From Mucilaginibacter sp. SMC90 (lineage in GTDB: Bacteria; Bacteroidota; Bacteroidia; Sphingobacteriales; Sphingobacteriaceae): 64,000 bases of DNA. Position 1 is the stretch's first letter, and each line of letters opens with the position of its first letter. The translations under genes were made by a program, and so were the position numbers. The stretch spans positions 2,294,001 through 2,358,000 of the forward strand of contig NZ_CP094527.1 in the NCBI RefSeq assembly GCF_022811725.1, in the 5' to 3' direction. Positions 42,354 to 51,800 of the stretch are shown one piece after another. The notes beneath the pieces are model-generated. The model was not told the DNA's origin, did not search any database, and saw nothing but the letters and a program-made list of their open reading frames with translations.

Positions 42354-42907
42354 ACTTCGTTAATAAAGCTTTCCACTTCGTATTCGTTGTATTTATTGCC
42401 TGTAGCCCGGCAATAAAAGTATTGCGCCAATACCTGGCAACAGGCGTTTAATGAAGGATTAAAATGCTCCTGCCAATCATCTTCGCCATGTGTTTTTATA
42501 TGGGTATTGATTTCTTCGGCTATGATGTCACGAGCAGCCATAAATGCGCCGGCCGGTTCAACCGAAAGGTTTTGCATTACTTGTACTCGTGTTTTACGAA
42601 ATGATCCACCATCTGGCGCAGGTAAGGCGAATGTTACTTCTTTAGGGATCTTGTTGCTGTTGTAAAGGTATTTGATCTGGTATGACAAAGAAAGTACGGC
42701 ATCGCCAAACTGATGCAAGTCATCATGGTTTTTGATATTCTGAAGTTCATTAACCGGTATGCCCGAAAGTATACTTATAGCTTCAATATCTGTTATATCG
42801 GGTTTTCCCTGTAATTCGATCAGTGTTCCCAGTGTTAGCTCATTTAGCTGGGTTGGCATCTGTATGCACAGTTTACCATCAGTGGTTTTTATTATTCGTT
42901 CTATCAT
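42188..42907 (-). CDS. Tail-assembly chaperone, zero-frame product (G-like)
   Basis: 239 residues. N-terminal TDGKLCIQMPTQLNELTLGTLIELQ, a central VTFALPAPDGGSFRKTRVQVMQN and an alpha-helical tail. It resembles a chaperone that binds the tape measure during tail assembly. At codon 187 the zero frame reads GTA-AAA-AAA-CTA, a slippery heptamer; after it the zero frame continues for about 53 codons while the -1 frame is also open. Directly downstream of the terminase, earlier than usual relative to the tape measure. Confidence 0.65.
   Translation of the reverse strand: MIERIIKTTDGKLCIQMPTQLNELTLGTLIELQGKPDITDIEAISILSGIPVNELQNIKNHDDLHQFGDAVLSLSYQIKYLYNSNKIPKEVTFALPAPDGGSFRKTRVQVMQNLSVEPAGAFMAARDIIAEEINTHIKTHGEDDWQEHFNPSLNACCQVLAQYFYCRATGNKYNEYEVESFINEVKKLRVTEALPISKHFFTCYPSLSIAKTNFWHRLLLRLKKERASRRSKNSSISIL
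42347..42353 (-). promoter_or_regulatory. Slippery heptamer for -1 frameshifting
   Basis: A-AAA-AAA in the zero frame (codons GTA AAA AAA CTA), a classical X-XXY-YYZ slip site. The -1 frame opens exactly here and runs 100 codons to 42045. Confidence 0.6.
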
Positions 42908-42952
42908 AGCTGTAAAGCCTGTTTAAGGTTTATGATTTTGTTTTCGCAATGG

Positions 42953-44212
42953 TTAGATGAGACCGTACAGCGTACCTGTTTGCTGTTTGTTTTGACGGTG
43001 CGGCAGGCGTGATTGAAGATTTCCTGCCTTGTTTATTTTCAGTTTATTAAGTGCAATGTATCTTAACGGATCTATTAAGTGGTTCCATGAATCAACAGGC
43101 TCATTAATGGTTTTACCAGTTGCATCTGTACGCCACTTGTAACGGTTTAGTTCATTACGCAGGTTTACACTGCTGCCGGTTACATTTATTTTGTAGCGTT
43201 TAAGAATATCAATGGAGTTTTTAATACTATCAGCACCCTTTTTTGATGCAATAATACGCCATCCCATGCGTTTTAATTCTTCTATTGATTTAGGTTCGGC
43301 GCTGTCAGCAATGATCTCGTTGTTGACATTTACTCCAACCTCTTTTAATTTTGATGATATGTCCGTATTGGTCAAACCTGTTTCGTAAAAAAGCTCGTTA
43401 ACCCACAGTTCGCCGTTTTGCTGATATAGTTCAATGCATCCGGTTTCGTCATTAGTAAAGCCAAAATCCAATCCCAGGGCTATTAATCGTGCTTCGGCAG
43501 GAATAGATTCGCATATGTACCAGTTATCAAATATAAGTCCGGTTATTTTGCCGGTTAAGCCACGGGCATATACTTTCCAAAGTTCTACGTCAACAGCTTT
43601 CAGTGCTTCTATTTTGCCGTGTACTTCGGGTGTTAAAAAAGGGTTATGCCTATGGTCGGATACAATGAGTTGTACACCCGGTTTACCAATTAAGTGCTCA
43701 TGTACCCAAAAGCCGGTGTTTGGATTGTAGTCGATAAAAATGCGTTTTTTGGTGCGCAGTGCCAATTCTGTATATACATCCCATGGCAGGCCATTGGCTT
43801 CATTTATAAACAGATAATCGCGCTTACCTGATTTTGCGTCCTGGCTGTTGTCGTAACTCTTAAATTCAATTATACTTCCGTTTAAGAACTCGAAAATACG
43901 GTCGCTTTTATTATAGTTTTTAATTTTTGCCTGCAATACCTGCGAAGAGCTATATATATTTAAGGCATCGCGCATGGCACCCGCTTTAAGGTTAGGAATA
44001 TCCTGCCCTACAATGGTGATCACCTGCTTGGGGTTTTCGCCTGCAATGCAAAACAGCGCCTGTTCAATAGCAAATGTTTTACCACTGCTGGTACCACCCT
44101 GGTTAACTACAATATGTGCGGTTGATAGATAATTTTGTTTGAAGATAACAGAACAGTGAAAACCCTCAGGTTCCTTAAACGTAATATCGGTTATGATTTC
44201 TTCATCGGTCAT
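42953..44212 (-). CDS. Phage terminase large subunit
   Basis: 419 residues. ATPase domain: Walker A-like NQGGTSSGKTFAIEQAL (about residues 38-54) and Walker B-like YLFINEANGLPWD. Nuclease domain: ALGLDFGFTNDETG (first Asp), IIADSAEPKSIEEL (second Asp) and SWNHLIDPLRYIAL (third Asp). It packages DNA into the prohead with the small subunit encoded 52 nt upstream. Length is normal for the family. Confidence 0.92.
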   Translation of the reverse strand: MTDEEIITDITFKEPEGFHCSVIFKQNYLSTAHIVVNQGGTSSGKTFAIEQALFCIAGENPKQVITIVGQDIPNLKAGAMRDALNIYSSSQVLQAKIKNYNKSDRIFEFLNGSIIEFKSYDNSQDAKSGKRDYLFINEANGLPWDVYTELALRTKKRIFIDYNPNTGFWVHEHLIGKPGVQLIVSDHRHNPFLTPEVHGKIEALKAVDVELWKVYARGLTGKITGLIFDNWYICESIPAEARLIALGLDFGFTNDETGCIELYQQNGELWVNELFYETGLTNTDISSKLKEVGVNVNNEIIADSAEPKSIEELKRMGWRIIASKKGADSIKNSIDILKRYKINVTGSSVNLRNELNRYKWRTDATGKTINEPVDSWNHLIDPLRYIALNKLKINKAGNLQSRLPHRQNKQQTGTLYGLI

Positions 44213-44263
44213 TGGTGTTAATTGTTTTAATCGGGTAAATAAGGTATCTATCAGGTATTGGTG

Positions 44264-44734
44264 TTATAGTTTTACATCTTTTTCATTGCCTGCAGGGGGA
44301 GGGCCCGAGTTAACAATTTCTACTTTTAATGTATTTCCGGTTTCCGGGGTGGCTTGCAGTGGTTCGTGTTTTTCGTTCCATCCCATATTTTTTAACGCGA
44401 ACATTGCCCCGGTTGTGTTTTGATGCAAATGGACTTCATAACCAGCTTCTACGCGTAAAACTCCCTGTTTAACTGCCTGGGAAAACCGGCCCTGCTGTAC
44501 ATAGTTATAAAATTCCTGCCGGCTATTAAAGCCGAGTGCAAGGGCTAAGCCAGATATGGTTGCCGGTTCGGGTTCACGGTCCCAAACTTTATGTTCAATA
44601 GTTTCTGCATTGTCTTTACTGCTTTTTATGGGTTTTTGCTCAAGGTGGTATTCACCTTTTATGTTGGTGAAATATTTATCAATAAGGCACTCAACCTGAG
44701 CTGCATTATTACAAGAAAATATATTTGGCTTCAT
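44264..44734 (-). CDS. Phage terminase small subunit
   Basis: 156 residues from the ATG at 44734. The middle (TISGLALALGFNSRQEFYNYVQQGRFSQAVKQGVLRVEAGYEVHLHQNTTGAMFALKNMGW) is the DNA-binding and oligomerisation region of gp3-like small terminases. A longer start at 44758 would put the palindrome ATGCCGAATGGCAT inside the gene, so the shorter start is preferred. The large subunit follows. Confidence 0.8.
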   Translation of the reverse strand: MKPNIFSCNNAAQVECLIDKYFTNIKGEYHLEQKPIKSSKDNAETIEHKVWDREPEPATISGLALALGFNSRQEFYNYVQQGRFSQAVKQGVLRVEAGYEVHLHQNTTGAMFALKNMGWNEKHEPLQATPETGNTLKVEIVNSGPPPAGNEKDVKL

Positions 44735-44744
44735 TATGTTTAAA

Positions 44745-44758
44745 ATGCCGAATGGCAT
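44745..44758. promoter_or_regulatory. Palindrome ATGCC-GAAT-GGCAT upstream of the terminase operon
   Basis: 14-bp inverted repeat, 10 nt upstream of the small-terminase start. Closely related copies occur at 32293, 35415 and 55524. Confidence 0.6.
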
Positions 44759-44898
44759 AATTGAATATTCAAATGTCGGAAATATTTTTCACAATTACTA
44801 ATTTTATTGGTAAATTTTTGATTTAAAATTGATATGAGCAGGATATATAAGTAAAATGAATTGGATGAAAATATTTTCTTTTTAAATAGAAAAATGTT

Positions 44899-44906
44899 TA
44901 CATTTG
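44899..44906 (+). promoter_or_regulatory. -7 promoter box of the toxin-antitoxin operon
   Basis: TACATTTG, exact TAnnTTTG, ends 3 nt before ATG 44910. A leaderless antitoxin mRNA is implied. Confidence 0.6.
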
Positions 44907-44909
44907 TAT

Positions 44910-45416
44910 ATGAGTAAAGCAATCAAAAACCGTAATACAGCTACCGAAGCCAGGCAAGGGCAGGCCACATCTCGCCCTTATGTATTTACCGATGCGCCTA
45001 TGCAGGTTTTTAATGATCTGCTGGTACCTTATGAAACTTATTTTAAATCGCCTTTAGCCAAGCTCGGGGCTATAAAACAAGGGTTGCATTCCCATTCCAT
45101 TACTGATTTATTAAAAGTAACCGGTGCTACTCAAAGCGATATTGCCAGGTGGTTGCATATCACCGAGCCTACTTTGCGTAAACATTTGCAAAGCGCACAC
45201 GAGCTAAACCAGGGGCTTAGTGAACACATTATTCAACTTTTTGAGCTTTTTGATAAGGGTCTTGATACCTTTGGTTCCCTCGATGAATTTAAAGGCTGGT
45301 TAAAGCATTTTAACCCGGGTATTGATGCAATCCCTTATGATTTGCTTGATACAATAACAGGTATAAGCATTGTGATAAGCCAGCTTATCCGTATTGATTA
45401 CGGCGTACTTGCATAA
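44910..45416 (+). CDS. Xre/MbcA/ParS-type antitoxin
   Basis: 168 residues. The middle contains a helix-turn-helix (TGATQSDIARWLHITEPTLRKHL) and the C-terminal part (FDKGLDTFGSLDEFKGWLKHFNPGIDAIPYDLLDT) is the antitoxin-toxin-binding domain of the Xre-RES family. The RES toxin gene follows after 52 nt. As usual in this family the antitoxin probably represses its own promoter. It lies on the edge of the phage module, transcribed divergently from the terminase operon. Confidence 0.92.
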   Translation: MSKAIKNRNTATEARQGQATSRPYVFTDAPMQVFNDLLVPYETYFKSPLAKLGAIKQGLHSHSITDLLKVTGATQSDIARWLHITEPTLRKHLQSAHELNQGLSEHIIQLFELFDKGLDTFGSLDEFKGWLKHFNPGIDAIPYDLLDTITGISIVISQLIRIDYGVLA

Positions 45417-45468
45417 AAACAATTGTTTAAGATCACTGAAATAGTTTAATAATCTATCTACCTATCTT

Positions 45469-45933
45469 TTGAACGTTTACCGGATAAGCCAAACCAAATA
45501 TGCCCGCGACCGTAAGGGTTCGGGTATTGATGGACGCTGGAACTCATTGGGGCAATACATGATTTATACAGGCGGTTCACTTGCGTTATCATGTCTCGAA
45601 AAACTGGCACATTCACCCGGCACAGCTTTGTACGCGGGTGACTTTTCTGTTATTATATTTCAAATACCAGATAACCTGCCCGTTTTTGAAATCACTGTAA
45701 ATAAGCTTCAAAAGCTTAATACTAACTGGCATAAAGTTATCAACTACCCAGTTACCCAATTGCTTGGTGATACCTGGCTTCGTAAAATGGAAACAGCTGT
45801 TTTGAAAGTACCTTCAGCAATTATCGACCTGGAGTACAATTATCTGCTTAACCCATCCCATCCTGATTATGACAAAATAACCATCAGCAGCGTGAGCAAA
45901 TTTACTTTTGATCCGAGACTTAAGGCGCAATAA
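45469..45933 (+). CDS. RES-domain toxin
   Basis: 154 residues from a TTG start (NVYRISQTKYARD). RES toxins deplete NAD+ or ADP-ribosylate targets; they are named for Arg, Glu and Ser residues: Arg in VYRIS, Glu in LSCLEKLAH and Ser in KVPSAII are visible. The preceding Xre-type antitoxin confirms the pairing. The TTG start is needed because no ATG precedes VYRI. It is followed by a host outer-membrane gene on the same strand. Confidence 0.9.
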   Translation: MNVYRISQTKYARDRKGSGIDGRWNSLGQYMIYTGGSLALSCLEKLAHSPGTALYAGDFSVIIFQIPDNLPVFEITVNKLQKLNTNWHKVINYPVTQLLGDTWLRKMETAVLKVPSAIIDLEYNYLLNPSHPDYDKITISSVSKFTFDPRLKAQ

Positions 45934-46015
45934 AATCTTACACAAACAAATAACTTAAATAATTATTTTATAATTGCACGGATAACCTTTACGCATCCTG
46001 CATCGAGTAATTATA

Positions 46016-47260
46016 ATGGGTATTAATAAAACAGGCATTTTAATTTTTGCAGGCTTGCTCATAAGCATTGGGGTGTGTGCCCAGGATAAAAAATACATCC
46101 CGATAGGGCATACCAAATATAAAGACACCGTACTTGTTACCCATCCAGATACTACTTTCGAAAAAGATATTTTTGATGTTATCGGATCTGTTTTTGGTGA
46201 AAGTAAGAAACCCGGTAAAGTTGATTCTGTAACCTCAAAACCGGTAATTTCAATTATTCCGGCTATAGGTTATACTTTGCAAACAGGCCTTGCCGGTACC
46301 ATATCAGGCAATGTCATATTCAGAATGGCACCCGATACGCGGATTTCTACCATAACGGTAAATCCTGCATACACTCAAAATAAGCAGGTAATTATCCCCA
46401 TACAATCAAACATCTGGTCAAAAAACAATAAGTACGATTTTATCGGTGATTTCAGGTTTTATAAATACCCGCAAAGCAGTTTTGGTTTAGGCAGTAACTC
46501 TGACAGGGATAATGAAAATCCGTTGGTTTATAGCTTTTTTCGTTTTCACGAAACCGTTTTGCGCAATATAGCCGGTAATTTTTATGCCGGTTTAGGGTAT
46601 ATTTTTGATGACCGATGGAACATGTACGAGAAAGGACAGCTGAATGGAAAAGTATCTGATTATGAAAGATACGGGCCTGTTAGTCGCGCTATATCAACCG
46701 GGATAACCTTTAGCGGGTTGTATGACAGCCGCGGTAATCCGATCAACGCATCGCGCGGATTTTACAGCTCGTTGCAATACAGAGATAACTATACATTTTT
46801 AGGCAGCACAACTGCCTGGCGGTCATTAATTATTGATGTACGTAAATATTTCAGATTTCCCGAAAATTCAGACAATGTATTGGCTTTTTGGTCATATGAC
46901 TGGCTGGTGATTAACGGCCGGCCGGCATACCTTGACCTGCCCGCTACAGGGCATGACCCAAGCTTTACTACCGGACGCGGATATATACAGGGCAGGTTTA
47001 GGGGGGCACAAATGGTTTACCTTGAAAGCGAATACCGTTTTAAATTAACACGTAACGGATTGCTTGGCGGTGTAGCCTTTTTAAATGGCGAATCATTTTC
47101 GGCAGCACCGGGTACGGCTTTGCAAACTATGCAGCCTGGTTTTGGTGCAGGTTTAAGAGTGAAATTGAATAAGGTATCTAAAACCAATATAGCTATTGAT
47201 TACGGTTTTGGCCGCGAAGGATCAAGGGGCTTGTTTATTAATGTGGGCGAGGTGTTTTGA
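46016..47260 (+). CDS. BamA/TamA-family (surface antigen D15) outer-membrane protein
   Basis: 414 residues with a signal peptide (ILIFAGLLISIGVCAQ). No POTRA repeats are seen; residues 90-414 form an Omp85-like 16-strand barrel with DSRGNPINASRGFYSSLQYRDN near 250, the hallmark segment of surface antigen (D15) proteins, and a final aromatic VGEVF. Members insert or transport proteins or lipids at the outer membrane. It lies downstream of the toxin operon, with its own upstream gap. Confidence 0.82.
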   Translation: MGINKTGILIFAGLLISIGVCAQDKKYIPIGHTKYKDTVLVTHPDTTFEKDIFDVIGSVFGESKKPGKVDSVTSKPVISIIPAIGYTLQTGLAGTISGNVIFRMAPDTRISTITVNPAYTQNKQVIIPIQSNIWSKNNKYDFIGDFRFYKYPQSSFGLGSNSDRDNENPLVYSFFRFHETVLRNIAGNFYAGLGYIFDDRWNMYEKGQLNGKVSDYERYGPVSRAISTGITFSGLYDSRGNPINASRGFYSSLQYRDNYTFLGSTTAWRSLIIDVRKYFRFPENSDNVLAFWSYDWLVINGRPAYLDLPATGHDPSFTTGRGYIQGRFRGAQMVYLESEYRFKLTRNGLLGGVAFLNGESFSAAPGTALQTMQPGFGAGLRVKLNKVSKTNIAIDYGFGREGSRGLFINVGEVF

Positions 47261-47280
47261 TAAGTGTATATTGGTTTGAT

Positions 47281-47296
47281 TGACAGTGCATTGTCA
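47281..47296. promoter_or_regulatory. Palindrome TGACA-N6-TGTCA, third copy
   Basis: TGACAGTGCATTGTCA located 20 nt after the stop of the BamA-like gene and 240 nt before the lipoprotein gene. Confidence 0.4.
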
Positions 47297-47535
47297 GGTG
47301 CTTGGATTTTGATTTTTGTATTTTTGCCGTTATAAATCCTTGAAAAACAGCTACTGCCTGGTGGCTTTTTTATATTTTTATTAAAAGTGTATTATCGCGT
47401 AATAAAACGGCAACTTTAGCATGAATATTGACGTATATCATACAAAGGTTAAAAAAGGTTAAAAATTTAATTTGTTTAGCCGTATTTAATGAGATTTGTA
47501 ATTATTTATTGCTATGTTTATTCGCCAATGAGCCT

Positions 47536-48132
47536 ATGATGCGTACCAGTTTTACTAAATGGTTTGTTTTACTAAGTTTATCCATTTCGGTGGCTTTAAC
47601 TTCCTGCCAAAAAGACGAGGAAGTGAAAGATATTAACGCAGTTAAAACATCTGCCAGTAAAGACAGCGTATCATCAGTAAACATTATCAACACCCCGGGG
47701 AATTTCCTTGCCGGAAAGGGGACCCTGAAAATCACTATTGAAGATTCAACATACACCTTTGACGCCAGCCAGGATTCGATAGCATTTATAAATGTGCATA
47801 ATGGCGACAATAAATATTTTGGTATCACAGCTATTAATAAAGCACACAACATGAGTTTTGGTATAAGCTCATTAGGATTGGCTTCGGTGAAAACCAGTAG
47901 TGATGTGGCCGGAAGCCAATTTTTATTTAAGGTTGATGAAAAAAAACCTTTACTTCAATATACGCTTACTCAATACGCCGGACAACAGGATTTTGGTAAG
48001 ATTGACATGGATCAATACAACCACGACAATATGATTGCTAAAGGTACTTTCTTTACCTTTTTAGCTAAAGATGATAAGTCCGACTCTCCCTTTTACCGTG
48101 TTGAAGGTAGTTTTGAATTGCAGCTCAAATAA
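47536..48132 (+). CDS. Putative lipoprotein, 198 aa
   Basis: From ATG 47536: signal peptide with lipobox ALTSC, then KDEE and a low-complexity linker, followed by a beta-rich domain (GTLKITIEDSTYTFDASQDS, GSFELQLK end). A longer frame from 47428 adds 36 residues and is not needed. Its N-terminus is typical of exported Bacteroidota lipoproteins. Function unknown. Confidence 0.72.
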   Translation: MMRTSFTKWFVLLSLSISVALTSCQKDEEVKDINAVKTSASKDSVSSVNIINTPGNFLAGKGTLKITIEDSTYTFDASQDSIAFINVHNGDNKYFGITAINKAHNMSFGISSLGLASVKTSSDVAGSQFLFKVDEKKPLLQYTLTQYAGQQDFGKIDMDQYNHDNMIAKGTFFTFLAKDDKSDSPFYRVEGSFELQLK

Positions 48133-48250
48133 ATCTCTGCTTATTGTTAACCTGGTTTTGAAAAGCCTGCATTCGGTAATGATAAGGTAAAAAAGCCATT
48201 ACCTAATGACGATTAGTGAGCAAACAGGCGGCAATGCGGCTCTTTTTTAG

Positions 48251-48258
48251 TACCTTTG
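48251..48258 (+). promoter_or_regulatory. -7 promoter box of the RRM gene
   Basis: TACCTTTG matches TAnnTTTG and lies 19 nt before the ATG at 48278. Confidence 0.5.
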
Positions 48259-48277
48259 TGCAAATTTAAAAACATTG

Positions 48278-48568
48278 ATGAAAGTATTTATTGCAGGTCT
48301 TCCTTTAGAAGTAGATGAGGCCGAATTAACAGCTGTTTTTGGTGATTTTGGGCCGGTTAAGTCGCTCAGGATCATTAAAGATCGCGAAACAAAAGAGAGT
48401 AAGGGTTTTGGTTTTGTGGAGATGGTTAACGAGGATGAAGCGAAAGAAGCGATACGTTGCATGAATGGAGCAAGTTATTATGGCCGCAGGATCACGGTTA
48501 ACGTAGCCGAAGATAAAGGTCCTGGCTTTAACGGTGGTGGCCAAAAAGGTGGCTTCAGGCGTAATTAA
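48278..48568 (+). CDS. RNA-binding protein with an RRM domain
   Basis: 96 residues. The RRM is complete: RNP2 VFIAGLP near the N-terminus and RNP1 SKGFGFVEM in the middle, with a glycine-rich C-terminal tail (FNGGGQKGGFRRN). Single-RRM proteins of this size are common in cyanobacteria and Bacteroidota and bind single-stranded RNA. ATG 48278 is preferred to the TTG at 48275. Confidence 0.9.
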   Translation: MKVFIAGLPLEVDEAELTAVFGDFGPVKSLRIIKDRETKESKGFGFVEMVNEDEAKEAIRCMNGASYYGRRITVNVAEDKGPGFNGGGQKGGFRRN

Positions 48569-48838
48569 TACCAAATAAAACATTATTCTTCTTTTTCAAA
48601 ATATTAGCCGGTTATGCCGGCTTTTTTATTTTAGCCACATTGCAGAATTATGTAGTTAGCTGATCAAGAGTTGTTGGAAAAAGCTTATTTTAGTATGTCT
48701 GTGGTGGGTAGTTGATAAGCTGCTGAAATAAAAGAAATTACTATAACCTTACATGCAATTTAATGGCCATCAATATTTACTCTTGTTATCCTCCGTGCGC
48801 TGGACAGCTAAATTTGCCGGTAATTTAAATTAATAATA

Positions 48839-51800
48839 GTGTACGCCTTTTTTAAACCGGCAATAATAGCACTTGTGCTTTGGCTCATAGCTTTTTCGGC
48901 TTTTAGCCAGGTGCCGGATATTAGCTATACTACCCCAAACGTTTATGTCATTGGTACCCAGATACCAGCGCTAAGTCCCTCTAACGCAGGAGGGGCTGTG
49001 CCTGCTACCATTTATGGGGATACTAAGGTTATAGCTGGTACAGGACAGTTTGGTAATATTAATGGTGATGCAGCTACGGCGCAATTTAAATTGCCGTTTG
49101 GTATAAGTATCGACGCAAGCGGAAATATATATATAGCTGAAAGTGGCGGAGGGATCCGTATGATAAGTGCCGCAGGGCAGGTTTCATCTATCGGAACAGA
49201 CGCGTTACCGGGCCCCCCTTTTAACGTGCCCAAGCTTAACAACCCACGGGGTGTGGTTAAAGATAAAAGCGGCAATTTATTTGTAGCAAACTACAGCAAT
49301 CATAATATATTAAAAATAACGCCTTCGGGCATCGTAACTGTTTTTGCTGGTATCAACCAAAATGGCACGGCAGATGGCCCGGGTAACGTGGCGAATATTA
49401 TTAATCCTAACGGTATTGCTATTGATAAGGATGATAATTTGTATGTGTCGGATGGTAATAATGCTATACGCAAAATCTCTCCATCGGGCTATGTATACAC
49501 ACTTGCGGGGCAGCCTTCGGAAGGAACTGCAGACGGACTTGGAAATGCTGCGAAGTTTAAAAGACCGGCAGGGCTTGCCGTTGATAATAATGGGAATATC
49601 TACGTTGCAGACCAGGGAGGGCTTGTGATCCGTAAAATAACCCCTAACGGACTGGTTACAACAATAGCGGGCAGTGGTATCTTCGGAACGGGCGATGGGA
49701 ATGGAGCTGCTGCTAATTTTCAATATCCCGTTGGAATAACGGTCGATCTCTCGGGTAATTTATATGTAACCGATGGCGGGATAGGTACTGTGCGGCGAAT
49801 ATCGCCGGATGGTGAAGTTAAAACTATAGCAGGGGGCGGCCCTGTTGGTGTTGAAAGCGGAGTTGGCACAGTGGTTCACTTTGGCAGCCCGAGTGGGATA
49901 GCAATTGGCCCCGATGGTAATTTATATGTGGCCGAATATGATAGAAATTCTATAAAAAAGGTTACAGCCACCGGATATACCATAGACAAAGCTTTGCCTG
50001 CCGGCCTTAGTTTTGATCCAAGAACCGGAACAATAAGCGGCACACCTACCGTGTTGTGGCCGGCTACTAATTATACCGTCACTGCGTACAATGCAAGCGG
50101 TAGCAGTAAGTTTGTATTGAGTATAGAGGTTGACGATGTGCCGAAACCTGTTATTAGCAACGGCGATGTTAGCGGTGCTATTACGGCCTGTGAGGGTTCA
50201 GCATCTGTAAATTATCAGATGTTTACGGTTTCGGGCATTAATCTTACAAATGATGGAGTTGTTATAGCGCCTGCCAATTTTGAAGTGTCGTTAACACCGG
50301 TTGGAGGCTATAGCAGCACGGTTACCATATCCCTTGCCGATTTGGAACTACCGCCTGACGGAGATGGGATCTCGGTTTATGTTCGTTCGGTAGCAACAGC
50401 GCCCGCCGGTAACCTGGCAGGCGATGTATTATTGAAATCAACAGGGGCAGCTGATGTTTATGTGCCTGTAAGCGGCGTAGTGAACCCGATTATGACACTG
50501 GAAGTTAGCGTTAATCAGCAAATTTTAGCCTGCCCCGGCGGGCAGGTGATACTTGTTGCCTTGACGCCTAATCCGGCTAATAACCTAAATTATCAGTGGT
50601 ATGTAAACGGAAATCCGCAGGGCTCCAACAGTGTAAATTTTATAAGTTCTGAAATTAGCAGTACCGACTTGGTAACGGTAAAACTAACCAACACCGTTGA
50701 TTGTACAAGCTCTCCATCCGTTACTTCTGCCCCGGTATCACCTATGTATATTCCATTAACAACTCCGGAAGTAACGGTAGAACAGCCAGATTTGGCTTGT
50801 TCGGGTCAGCCAGTAATATTTGTGGCAAACACACATGATACAGAGGGTGCCAATTCAGTTTACAACTGGCAGATCAACAATATTGATCAGAATAGTCACA
50901 ATAAAACATTTCCGGCACCAAGCACCATCACTGCTGCCGATAAAGTGACAGTTACAATGATCAATCCGAGCGACTGCGGCCCTCTGAGCGCAACTTCTGC
51001 CCCGGTATCGCCCATTTATAATTCACAAGTACTCCCAATAGTAACAGTAGAGCAACCGGATTTGGCTTGTTCTGGACAGCCTGTAATATTTATGGCAAAT
51101 ACACATGGCACCGAGGATGTTAATTCTGTTTACAACTGGCAGATCAACAATATCGATCAGGATGGTCACAGTAAAACATTTCCGGCACCGGCCACCATCA
51201 CTGCTGCCGATAAAGTGACAGTTACAATGATCAATTCAAGTAACTGTGGCCCTCTGAGCGCAACTTCCGTTCCGGTATCGCCTGTGTATAACTCACAAGT
51301 GCCTCCAATAGTAACGGTAGAGCAGCCCGATTTAGCCTGCCCGGGCCAGGCAGTAATATTTGTGGCGAACACGCACGGTACTGAGGCGGTTAATTCCGTT
51401 TACAACTGGCAGATTAACAATGTCGATCAGATTAATCATAATAAGACATTTCCGGCACCGGCCACTATCACTGCTGCTGATAATATAACAGTTACGCTGA
51501 TCAATTCAAGTAACTGCGGTACTTTGAGTGCGACTTCCGCACCGGTATCGCCGGCATATAACACCCAGCTGCCTCTAACAGTGACTATTTCTGCCCCACC
51601 GGTTTATCCTGTTTGTGAAGGGAACGACCAAACTTTTACAGCAGTGTCACCTAACTCAGGTAATAACCCCAATTATCAGTGGCAATTGAATCATGTTAAT
51701 GTTGGCGAAAACAAGGATAAGTTTACAAGTAATACGCTGAAAAACGGTGATCTGTTAACATGTACAATAAGCAGTACTGCGCAGTGTACTATACCAGGTA

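Larger units (their letters stand above)
21899..44758 (-). mobile_element. Phage structural module (incomplete prophage)
   Basis: A run of minus-strand genes encodes DNA packaging, head and tail functions: small and large terminase, tail chaperone, tail-tip proteins, tape measure, prohead protease, major capsid, probable tail tube, portal, adaptor and tail fibre. It has no integrase, replication, or recognisable endolysin gene, and no attachment repeats were found beside tRNA-Leu. Long tail proteins and tape measure predict a siphovirus-like particle. Three cargo genes and repeat-rich gaps interrupt it. Confidence 0.8.
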
